NCBI GenBank assembly: GCA_949358305.1
Contig: OX442314.1
Span: 39,033,211-39,097,210, forward strand
Direction: 5' to 3'
Source of the DNA: Strigamia acuminata
Taxonomy: Eukaryota > Arthropoda > Chilopoda > Geophilomorpha > Linotaeniidae
DNA length: 64,000 nt
Positions 30,224 to 39,054 of the stretch are shown one piece after another; position 1 is the first letter of the stretch, and every line of letters begins with the position of its first letter. A model generated the notes under the pieces. It made no database searches, was not told the DNA's origin, and saw only the letters and a program-made list of their open reading frames with translations. Position numbers and translations under genes: made by a program.

Positions 30224-33200
30224 ATGAAAAGAAATGATTGGAAGAAAGAAATTGAACGGGCCGTAAACAACGCTTCCGAGGATGACGATGAAGAACAAGT
30301 GGAGTTGTTACAAATAGTCGTAAACAACGAAGAGGGAAATTGGGACGAACCCAATGAACCCGATGTCCAACCCGACGTAAGTAAAAAATAGAAAAAATTC
30401 AATTATCGAGAATCAAAAATACGAAATAAGTTCGTGGACTGACCACGAACGAAGAAATAATTTAACTTTAAGTGACGAATCGTCAAAATTAATCAAACAC
30501 CGAAAGAAAAAGTAACTTCAAGACACGTGGTCGAAAAGCACATGGCCGACCATGACGCCATCTTGTGTTAGACGAAAGAATCTCTAGAGAAAAATATGAC
30601 AAATTAATCAACGATCCTAATATATTCATTAATATTCTAATATTTAGGACGGATATCGCACTACGTGGGGACAAATCGACCCGAAAAGAGTTTCCGCAGG
30701 CAGCTTATGGCGAGAAGTCATCCCCATACTGTTCCGACAAGCGCTCGAAGAATCGGTCAACTTTGAACCATGGAAGATTCGCCTATTATTGTCTCGTGCG
30801 ATCAGCCGCTACTGGTCCAGCCAGCAAACGTTGATCCACTACATGCCACGCCAATACCAAGCAGCATTACGGGCAGTTATCTCAAGAAACATGGACCCAC
30901 CAGCGCCAATCCCGAATCCACTAATCCGAGCCGCCTTCCCCGACAACCAGCGAGGATGGGATGTTTACGAACAGTGGCGCGACGCCGAAACAGATGAAGA
31001 AAAACACCAGATTCATATGGCGTATTACGAAGAAGTGAGACGAACCGCGCATGACGAAGTTTTCGATTATTTGCAGCCGGACGGTTACTCGACCGAGGAA
31101 ATTAAGATTTGGCTCCAACAAATCCAAGACGATCGACCCGACCGCCCAGATTGGAGGCCAAGACACGGTTTTATTTCCTCGCAGCGAGCAATGCACCAAT
31201 TACACTTTTTAGGTTTCTTTGGTCGCAAACGCCAGAAGGCCGAGAAACGTCTCTCCAACGAGCACGACGAAGGAGGCTGCTCAGCAAAGAAACAATGCCT
31301 GGACAAGCCAAGCACTTCCAGCAGCGCGCAGAATAAGAAACCCGCGACAAAGAAACGCCTGGCCAAACCAAGCGCTTTCTCTCGCCTAGAAAAAACGGAG
31401 GCCCCACAAACATCGCGATTTCGATCGAGGGACGCCCCGTCAACCAGCCGTAGAAGAGAAAGTGTACGCGAACTCCCCGACCGCCGAGAAGATCAACGCC
31501 GACGCGATAGGAACCAAGAAGATTGGAACGATTATCGTAGAAATTACTTCAGACGGCGGGAGGAAAACAGAGAATCGTGGAACAGACACCGAGAAGAGTT
31601 CCTACGCGAACGTGATGAGAAAGCCCGACGTGAACGAGAGAACCTCTGTCTACAAGACGAACGAAGAAGAAGAGGATCGGAGAGTCGCACACGTTCGTGG
31701 AAAGCGTATCGTGAAGAGGAAATACGACAGCGAGATAGGAAACGCTACGAAAACACACGATCAATTCGGGACAGTCCCGAACCAATGAAGATCGACGACG
31801 AGGTAATTATCGACGAGGTCCCCGAGCAGAAGAAGATGTATACTCAGGCGGATCTCCTCGCGGTAGTTATGAAATACCAGCAAATGCAGCCCAAACCAAT
31901 CTACCGCCCGACTCCCTCGACCGCCTCGAGTCTAGAGACGGCGCCAAGTGCTTTCATCAAGCCGGAACTCTCGCAGACGAGAAGCGTAACATCCAGCGTC
32001 AGCCTCCCAAGCGCCTTTCGCAAGAAAGTAATAATCGGCGCACCGACACTGAGTTCTGAAGAACAACTCAAACATCGAGAAGCTCGCTTTGGACCAGCCA
32101 AAGTCGAACCTCTCCCAACGATCCCCGAAGCTTCAACTTCAACGAGAACTCCAATTGTTTGGGACAAGCCCGAACCGGAAAAATCAAGACGTCTGGTCAG
32201 ATCTGTGCCTCAGCCAACGACATCCGCGGGACCCAATCCAATGTTGCCAGCCCCAGCAGTCATCCAAGCCTCGACTCCAATCAACCCGTCGGAGGTAACG
32301 CTGCAACAATTTCTGGACGTCACAACCGTGGAGCAGGCCAGAGCACTGTTGTGCGAAATGGATTCGTACCAACAAAACGTGATCCAGAACGTCATCTCGA
32401 ATCTTCAGCGGATCTCGATTGAATATACGCAGAACAGGAATCGGGATCATCCAAATTGGAATACGAGGATCGTGGTTGCCATTACCGACTTGATGTCGAT
32501 TTTACTGGCCGCCGCCACCTTCCGAAACGCACGTGTCGCTGTAGCAGCCTGGATCGTAGTGGCCCACGAGGGTTTCCAAGTCCCGCCGGCTCTCGTAGAC
32601 AGCTGGACACGCCTAGTGCCCTCCGCGGCAATAATTCGAGCCCAAATGGTGGCCCAGGACCCGGATCCAGAGGCCTCCTACCAAAACGTTCGAGCGATCA
32701 TCCAACATCCGCTCCCGTCATCTTCGGTGACCACACCAGTCGTGGAGACTCCGGCCCCCAGGGATCCGACGCCTCCTCCTCCGCCTCCGCCGAAGGAAAA
32801 TAGACCTTCCGAGCCACTGGCCGAACCAGTCTCGCTCAAAAAGAAGGGAACAAAAGGAAAGTTGCTCCGCCCAAAATCGAACATGAAGGTTTCCAAGACG
32901 GCAGAACCTCAGATCGCCGCCAGACTCCGGATGTACTTCCCGGGGTTGTCCTTGACGAAGGACACTGAAACAAAATTACTCCAGACCCCAGACCGTGGCT
33001 ATTCTCTTTACGTCTGGATGAAGGATGCTATTGAAGCCGGAGCCGGAGACGATCGCTTCATCCAACATCAACGGCTCCTCCGAGCGCATCGCGCGCCAAC
33101 CAGCATCGCCGAAGCCCAAAGAATCCACCACACCAATCAAGGTATGTCGGCCTTCCTGCCACCGATTTGGGCCCACGAACGAACGGGAAATCCGCGGGAG

Positions 33201-33338
33201 GCGCCGGGACACCTGCGTTTCTACTTGAATGAGAGCGAAGATCCTTCGGACTACTCTTCAAGATTGACCACATCTCCCAACCTGGACGAACCAAGTTCGG
33301 AAGATAAGCCAAGTTACGCCGATAACCTGAAGAAATAA
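30224..33338 (+). CDS. Spliced ORF3 of the gypsy element, non-envelope, unknown function
   Basis: Exon 1, 30224-30376, starts ATG and encodes 51 residues. The intron 30377-30647 has GTAAGT and a TATTTAG acceptor. Exon 2, 30648-33338, is joined in phase 0; the total is about 947 residues. The ATG at 30789 inside exon 2 would give a shorter unspliced product. The N-terminus is acidic (NASEDDDEEQVELL), then has WREVIPILFRQALEES, a long Arg/Glu-rich stretch with repeated R-E-x-x-R-R patterns, Ser/Thr/Pro-rich linkers, an Ala/Val-rich helical block (LMSILLAAATFRNARVAVAAWIVV), and a poly-Pro run (TPPPPPPPK). There is no signal peptide or convincing membrane anchor as in Env. It occupies the env position; function unknown, perhaps RNA-binding or structural. 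Confidence 0.75.
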
Positions 33339-33520
33339 TCGATTGCAAATTCGAAACGAGAAGACTGTCTTCTCTAAAGAACCAAGAAACTATTTATGTA
33401 TCAATTTCGAGAATGTAAAATATTTTATTCATCATTCATCATCCTTTAATAAAAAGATTATTTTATGATTAGATATTGTTCCACCTTTTATTTTAAAGGG
33501 GGGCCCCGATGATTTATTCT

Positions 33521-33532
33521 CGGGGAGGGACG
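33521..33532 (+). other. Polypurine tract
   Basis: CGGGGAGGGACG lies immediately before the 3' LTR, as expected for the plus-strand primer. A second purine-rich run (AAAGGGGGG) lies at about 33496-33503. Confidence 0.6.
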
Positions 33533-34162
33533 TGTGGTGATTCGGCATCACCTGAAGAAGTAATTAGCGACGATTATCATGTTATTAATCCTCGCCACTA
33601 GAGCGCGCTAGAAATACCGACTAGACTGACTAGTCTCGTGTTTCTGCGAACCTGCATAATCAGAAGGATTTGCATATGACGTCATTTCCGGCTAATATAT
33701 AACGCCAACGCTTGACCGGAAATATACTACAGTTACCACATTTCAGCAAGAGCACCATTTACCTCACCTTTCAGGCCGTTTCACGGATTGATCGAGGACC
33801 GGTGCCCGCTGACCATTCAACTGTACAACAGCCACATTTATTTAGCGTAGCCAAACTACGCTAGAATAAATATCCAAGCGATATTCGTTTAATTCGCACG
33901 AGAAAGCGAATTCTCGCGTGTTCGTTATAACACGTGGAAATAACCCTAGACAACAACACAGACCACGCGTAGGACTAAACAATAGGATCTACCATTGTTT
34001 AGCGGCGACTCGTATTCGCAGAAGAATCCGAGGACCATCATTGGAATCACCTTAACCTTTACTGTATTAGTAAGCGTGTTTAATAAAGCAGTATTATATC
34101 TTATATTGTATTTCCCGAGTACTATTATTTATTATCTTTAACCACAAAGTCGAATCACGACA
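33533..34162 (+). repeat. 3' LTR, 630 bp
   Basis: Same sequence as 22356-22985 by eye, including promoter cluster 33668-33702 and AATAAA at 34082-34087. Confidence 0.95.
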
Positions 34163-34166
34163 AGTT

Positions 34167-34210
34167 CTTAATGACTGACAAAGTCTTTGATACACTCTGT
34201 CTATAAGAGA
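34167..34210 (-). pseudogene. Relic of LRR gene A', right piece
   Basis: CTGACAAAGTC...GATACACTCTGTCTATAA matches LRR gene A near 16127-16169. The sequence then jumps to the divergent-promoter region, omitting about 135 bp corresponding to 16170-16305. With 22316-22355 this shows that the gypsy element landed inside an already truncated second copy of gene A. Confidence 0.75.
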
Positions 34211-34425
34211 ACAAAGATGGCCGATCTAAATACCGTTTGCAATATTAACCATTCAGCTTTAAGCATTCGCAACGCAACGTATCGTGTACAAAGCGGTTTG
34301 CGGAATGGCAGAGTATACGAATTACGTCATAGTAACGTCACATGTGATTGAAAACGAGCCTGTAAGGTATAAACATTCACAATACCGGAATAAATCATTG
34401 ATTCTTTCACCACTGTTTTGTCAAC
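34211..34425. promoter_or_regulatory. Duplicate of the LRR A/B divergent promoter
   Basis: Aligns with 16306-16505: AAGATGGCC at 34214-34222, a shared CAATATTAACCATTCAGCTTT block, two CRE-like sites (34322-34329 and 34333-34340), and the same CACTGTTTTGTCAAC leader in front of the ATG. In this copy the minus-strand partner gene is lost. Confidence 0.55.
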
Positions 34426-35502
34426 ATGCCGTATAGGAAACCAGTTCCGAGGCTGCAAGACTTGTGCGTAACTACGATAACCGCTAATTTTGACACGATA
34501 AAATACAAATTAGCTTGCCAACCACCCGGATTTATTAATACCATTTACGAACAAATGTGCCAGCAATTCCCGGATATCGACCAATGTTTACCTGCGGAAA
34601 TATTCATCCATTCCGGCACCGAATCACTACAAAATTTGTCCATGTTTGATGTGCCCTGGAGTCGTTTATTGAACAGAATAGACATTTGTAAAAACCTTGT
34701 TGATTTAGACTTTGGTAATGAATGCTTTATGATAAATCCAGACATTCGTTCGGAGCAACTAATCGAACTCTTGCCGCATTTACCACGACTTAGACATTTA
34801 ACCTTGTGGGCCATAAAACGCACGGATCGAGTCCTAGCAGCAATCAAGCAAAATTGTCCGCTAATGACGCAACTCTCTATTTTTTCTTCGGTTGTAATTA
34901 CGGATGCAGGATATAATGCATTAATTGGTTGCTCGAATTTAACGTTTTTGAAAATCTCTTGTTCCGAACTCACGGCCGAGATATGTGTATTCCTTCTAGA
35001 CCAACTGCCCCTGTTGAAAGTGTTTAAAAGTCAAGACTGCTGGCCCGAGATAATTTCTATTCTAAAACGCCGTTCAAGCACAATAATGCGCACTTATTTA
35101 ATAGAGGAAATGGACCTCGAGATGATAGACATCAAACAGGAAGATATTACGTTTCTTAACACCAGTTTCCCACATTTTCGAAGTTTATGGATCGGGTCTA
35201 ATAATAGAAATCTGAATTCTGATTTGGTGCTGTGGGGGAACGACAGAAGCTTGATGCAACGACTAACCACTCTAAGTGTGCATTGTGAATTCGGTGGAGA
35301 TGTTATTGTTGAATCGCGGATGAAAATGTGTTGTGATTCCGTTAGTTTGACGTCGATTATGAAGTTGGTAGAAACGCGAAATCTTTTAAAGGAGTTGAGT
35401 TTAGATTATTGTTTTAATATACAGGATTCTGCTTTCGAAGCAATTAAAAGTTATGTAAATTGTCACAATTTGGATTTGACAGTAAGCAAACACCGCTACT
35501 AA
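34426..35502 (+). CDS. LRR protein B' (paralog of B with internal deletion)
   Basis: Single-exon, 358 residues, ATG at 34426. Closely similar to B through IFIHSGTESLQNLSMFD, the LRRs LPHLPRLRHLTLWAIKRTDRVLAAIKQNCPLM and IIVESRMKM-like (here VIVESRMKM). It then jumps directly to CDSVSLTSIMKLVETRN. The ~43 residues of B between those points are missing in frame, removing about one and a half LRRs. The rest is open to a stop at the homologous position. It may be a functional shorter paralog or a recently disabled copy; the missing repeat should alter the LRR solenoid. Confidence 0.7.
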   Translation: MPYRKPVPRLQDLCVTTITANFDTIKYKLACQPPGFINTIYEQMCQQFPDIDQCLPAEIFIHSGTESLQNLSMFDVPWSRLLNRIDICKNLVDLDFGNECFMINPDIRSEQLIELLPHLPRLRHLTLWAIKRTDRVLAAIKQNCPLMTQLSIFSSVVITDAGYNALIGCSNLTFLKISCSELTAEICVFLLDQLPLLKVFKSQDCWPEIISILKRRSSTIMRTYLIEEMDLEMIDIKQEDITFLNTSFPHFRSLWIGSNNRNLNSDLVLWGNDRSLMQRLTTLSVHCEFGGDVIVESRMKMCCDSVSLTSIMKLVETRNLLKELSLDYCFNIQDSAFEAIKSYVNCHNLDLTVSKHRY

Positions 35503-36359
35503 TAATAAAAACATTATTTTCCGTGGAGAATAAAGAAAATATTTTATCAATCAAAAGCAACTCTGTTCTAGCTTTTTTCAAACAATAAAATAGTATTTTA
35601 CTTATCTTAACCAGGAAAACCTGAACGATAAATAAATTCTTAAAACCATTAATACCGGTAATTATATTTGGATTTATTTAATAATAATGTCTATTCTGTG
35701 GCAGAGGAAATGACTCGTGATAAAAGAATGTCCTTTCCTGTGTTTTTGGCAATAATTTCACCCAATTAAGCCAAAAAATTACTTTTATCGGTCTGAGGTC
35801 AAATTTTTTCACATTTTTGAAATGCCCTCACTTAGTTTACTAGTACTACATTCGTTTCATTCATCTCACTCAAATGGTCTTTTAGTTATTTGACTGGCTT
35901 CGTTCATTTGGGACACCCTGTATATTGTAATGGTCAAGCACCTTTGTGGAAATTCCCTCAGTGTGGTGATTCCTTTCTATACTAACAAACGGTTAGAAAC
36001 ATTTTTTGCCTAAAAGAAAATTTTTTAAATTAAGAATACTCTTTGATATTAATTCATCATTTACCAAGCATTCAATTTTATGCTTCGAGAATTTTGAGAT
36101 GAAAGCGGACAACATTGGGCACCTTGGACTATCAACTCGTAGTAAAATGAATCAAATTGTCTTTTCTTTTACCTGATTTGCCGAAAACTTCTCAAAATTG
36201 AATTGACACACTTGGAAGAAAAACACAACATTTTTATTTAAACCGAAAAAAATTCACTTTAAATTTTTTCTCTTTTTTTTTCATTTATATCTCGTATATA
36301 ATATAAAAAAAAATAAAATAAAAAATAAATAAAAAAAATGCAACATTGTACAAAGCACT
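35503..36359. other. Intergenic, no gene; mariner-type end
   Basis: AT-rich. Contains GGGACACCCTGTATA at 35910-35924, like a TA-flanked mariner-type terminus, and a TACCGGTA palindrome at 35653-35660. The right part is the 3' flank of the BTB gene. Confidence 0.4.
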
Positions 36360-38312
36360 TCACATCTCTTTAACCACTGCCAAATCACACGTGATAATAT
36401 TGGAAGTCTTGGAAATGAGCATATTGTTGGCCATGAGCTCCAAATGGTTGGTTTCCGGGTAGTACAAAAAGAACTTGCTCTTACAGCGCTTGTCGCTAAA
36501 CATGATAAACAACTCGTCGCAGTTCATGAGCAGCGGCACGCGCGACTTGAAGTCCGGGATGCCCTTCTCCACCCACTCGCCGCTCTTGGTGTCGAAGAAC
36601 ACCAACTGCTTGTCGTTGACGATGAAGTACAAGCGGCCCTTGCAGTCCGTGCACACGCACTTGCACTTGACCGACTTGACGTTGTAGGTCTCCTGGAAGG
36701 ACTTTTCGAACTCCCAGTCGTCGCGCTCAAAGTTGTACTTGTAGATGACGGCCGGGAAGGCGGCGTGGAAGTAGAGCTGGCCGTCGGTGGTGAGCAGGTT
36801 GCTCCAGCCGGCCGCCACGTTGTGGTTGGGCGCGAGCGTCTTCCACATGCACGACTGCGTGTTGAACTGCGCGATCGACTCGTAGGACCAGACGTAGACG
36901 GCCGTGCCGCCGCACACGGCCGCGATGCGGCTCTGGAACGTGACGGTCGGGCCGACGTACGTGCGCCCGCTGTCCTCGTTGTACGCCACGAACGTCTTGC
37001 CGAGCGAGATGGCGAAGTAGAACTGCTGGCCGCCCACGTCCGTCACCGGGTACCAGTTGCTCGTCACGTTGCTGGACAGGCGCACGCTGCGCACGCTGCC
37101 CCACGCGCGCTCGTTCAGCGAGTACGTCTGGCACGTCATCTCGGCGTTCTTGCCGCTCGGCTGGCTGTAGAACAGGATGCGCAGGCCCAAGCGGTGCTTC
37201 ACGTCGCGCGACGGCACCAAGTCGAACGTGGTCATCGACAGCGACGACATGGTGGAGTTGGTGTTGGAGTCGGTGCGCAGCGGGCGCGTGTCGAACACGC
37301 TCGAGCGCGTCTGGTTGGCTGCCGTCCCTCCTCCTCCTCCGCCGCCGCCGCTGCGGATGGACGAGCTGAAGCGACTCGGCAGGTTTTTGGCGACGGACGA
37401 GTTGGACGACAGATTGGGGCTGCGGGAGCGCGAGCTGCACGTGCACGTGGTGGCGGACGTGCCGCAGTCGATGGGGATGGTGCCGTTGGCGGGCGCGGCG
37501 TGCGCGTCGGTCACCGACGGCACGATGGGGATGGTGTGCGAGATGGCCTTGGCCGAGGTGAGGTAGGCGATGAGTTCGGGGTTGGTGCGCACGAAGCCGT
37601 CGGTGTTGAGCAGGTCGACGATGCAGTCGACGGAGAAGACGAGTTTGTCGAGGTTGTTGAGGATGGTGGTGACGCGGCCCGGGTTCTCGTGCCGGTTCTT
37701 CTTGGCCCACTCGACGACGAGGAGGAGCAGCTCGTCGCCGACGCACATGAGCTCCGAGGCGCAGCCGACGAAGTGGCCGATCTCTTCGGCCGACATGTTG
37801 GAGAGTTTGTCGGCGCGCAGCAGCTCGGGCAGGTGCTCGATGATGAACGCCTTGGCGCAGTTCTCGGCGCGGGACTGGTGCAGGCGGGTGCTCACGTACC
37901 ACAGCTGGATGCAGTTGTCTAGAGTTAATAGGGTGAGAAAGAGCGACATGCAGTAGGTGGTGATCACTTTGTCTTTGACGTGGTGAGCGGCCTCCAGCAC
38001 GTTCATCATCTCTTCGGCGCTCTGGAACTTGTGCGGCGCGTCGCCGTACAATGTGCTCACGACGGCGCTCATGGCTTCCACCGGGATTTCCTCAAAGTCG
38101 ATCGAGACGAGGTTGCAACCCGTTGCTTGGCTGCTGCTGTCGACAAAGTGGTTGTAGAAGAAGGCGTTGCTGGCCATGAGCACGCAGCGGTGCGCGTGGA
38201 TGTCGCCGCCTTTGCAGTTGAGCACCACGTCCGTGAGGATTCGGTTTTCGCGCATCTCCATCAGGTTCATCGATGCCACGTGCAAGCGCTCTTGGTTCAA
38301 TTTATCGTCCAT
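36360..38312 (-). CDS. BTB-BACK protein 1 with C-terminal kelch-like region
   Basis: Single-exon, 650 residues, ATG at 38312. BTB domain about 20-125 (MRENRILTDVVLNCKGGDIHAHRCVLMASNAFFYNHF), BACK region about 130-245 (LDNCIQLWYVSTRLH...AKAFIIEHL), a Ser/Thr/Gly-rich linker 270-370 with an eight-Gly run, then a C-terminal beta-propeller-like region (AVYVWSYESIAQFNTQSCMWKTLAPN, QLYFHAAFPAVIYKYNFERDDWEF, LVFFDTKSGEWVEKG). BTB-BACK-kelch proteins usually bind CUL3 and recruit substrates for ubiquitination. The coding DNA is much richer in GC than its surroundings. Its sister gene lies just upstream at 39055-42363 on the same strand. Confidence 0.85.
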   Translation of the reverse strand: MDDKLNQERLHVASMNLMEMRENRILTDVVLNCKGGDIHAHRCVLMASNAFFYNHFVDSSSQATGCNLVSIDFEEIPVEAMSAVVSTLYGDAPHKFQSAEEMMNVLEAAHHVKDKVITTYCMSLFLTLLTLDNCIQLWYVSTRLHQSRAENCAKAFIIEHLPELLRADKLSNMSAEEIGHFVGCASELMCVGDELLLLVVEWAKKNRHENPGRVTTILNNLDKLVFSVDCIVDLLNTDGFVRTNPELIAYLTSAKAISHTIPIVPSVTDAHAAPANGTIPIDCGTSATTCTCSSRSRSPNLSSNSSVAKNLPSRFSSSIRSGGGGGGGGTAANQTRSSVFDTRPLRTDSNTNSTMSSLSMTTFDLVPSRDVKHRLGLRILFYSQPSGKNAEMTCQTYSLNERAWGSVRSVRLSSNVTSNWYPVTDVGGQQFYFAISLGKTFVAYNEDSGRTYVGPTVTFQSRIAAVCGGTAVYVWSYESIAQFNTQSCMWKTLAPNHNVAAGWSNLLTTDGQLYFHAAFPAVIYKYNFERDDWEFEKSFQETYNVKSVKCKCVCTDCKGRLYFIVNDKQLVFFDTKSGEWVEKGIPDFKSRVPLLMNCDELFIMFSDKRCKSKFFLYYPETNHLELMANNMLISKTSNIITCDLAVVKEM

Positions 38313-38608
38313 TGGTCATTGATTGGGTTTTCTTGTCTTTTACACTCGCAATTTTGAATGTGTGTGCTTTTTTTCTGCTTGTAAATGAAGATGAAAACGA
38401 TGAAATGGCTTGAATTTATTTATTCATTGTTGGGGTTGAACAGGATTTCCGTTTCCGGTAATTATTGCTTGCGGATGGTGCCTGCTTCGTGCTGAAGAAC
38501 AGTAATTGCGTAGTGTTTTGTTTACATAACTAATTTTGGCGGAATAATTCTTGAAATTTGTCAGAAAATATTTTGGAATTTGTGAAAAAATATTTTGGAA
38601 TTTGTCAG

Positions 38609-38938
38609 AAAATTTCTTGAAATTTGACACAAAATTTCTTGAAATTTGACACAAAATTTCTTGAAATTTGACACAAAATTTCTTGAAATTTGACACAAAA
38701 TTTCTTGAAATTTGACACAAAATTTCTTGAAATTTGACACAAAATTTCTTGAAATTTGACACAAAATTTCTTGAAATTTGACACAAAATTTCTTGAAATT
38801 TGACACAAAATTTCTTGAAATTTGACACAAAATTTCTTGAAATTTGACACAAAATTTCTTGAAATTTGACACAAAATTTCTTGAAATTTGACACAAAATT
38901 TCTTGAAATTTAACACAAAATTTCTTGAAATTTGTCAG
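38609..38938. repeat. 22-bp tandem satellite, 15 copies
   Basis: The unit AAAATTTCTTGAAATTTGACAC repeats 15 times almost without change, preceded by degenerate units (TTGGAATTTGTCAGAAAATATT) from about 38545. Each unit contains the near-palindrome AAATTTCTTGAAATTT with core TTCTTGAA. Because 22 is not a multiple of 3 and no frame has a stop, all three minus-strand frames stay open, giving spurious 22-residue periodic proteins. It lies about 300 bp upstream of the BTB-1 start codon. Confidence 0.95.
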
Positions 38939-39054
38939 AATCAATTCTTAGCGAGTTTTAATAAAACCTAAAATTTCACCTATCTTTTATGAAATAAAAA
39001 AGATAAAAATTTAAACATAAATTTTGTTTTATTTTGAATTTGAATCGATTGAAC

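Larger units (their letters stand above)
22356..34162 (+). mobile_element. Intact young Ty3/gypsy LTR retrotransposon with three ORFs
   Basis: An 11.8-kb element bounded by two 630-bp LTRs (TG...CA) that appear identical on full visual comparison, flanked by the 4-bp duplication AGTT (22352-22355 and 34163-34166). It has a tRNA-Pro-like primer site, gag, a -1 frameshift signal, pol with all catalytic residues, a spliced ORF3 and a purine-rich tract. None of the ORFs is broken. By family knowledge, integrase downstream of RNase H places it in Ty3/gypsy (Metaviridae). Identical LTRs imply very recent insertion and possible activity. Confidence 0.95.

Noticed and set aside
31549-32450. Several antisense frames over gypsy ORF3
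   Set aside because: Shadows of a long intact coding exon without motifs.
30789-33338. ORF3 as an envelope glycoprotein
   Set aside because: No signal peptide, no furin-like site with fusion peptide and no C-terminal membrane anchor; Arg/Glu and Pro-rich instead.
36727-37902. 391-codon minus-strand frame in another phase of BTB-1
   Set aside because: Arg/His/Pro-rich reading of the same GC-rich exon; no homology and no own start logic.
36444-37922. 492-codon plus-strand frame opposite BTB-1
   Set aside because: Made of repeated E/V/R/H/A words with no domain, exactly antisense to a GC-rich BTB-BACK gene; a composition shadow.
38424-38944. Three overlapping minus ORFs with 22-residue protein repeats
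   Set aside because: They arise from the 22-bp satellite, which lacks stops in any minus frame; not evidence of a repeat protein.
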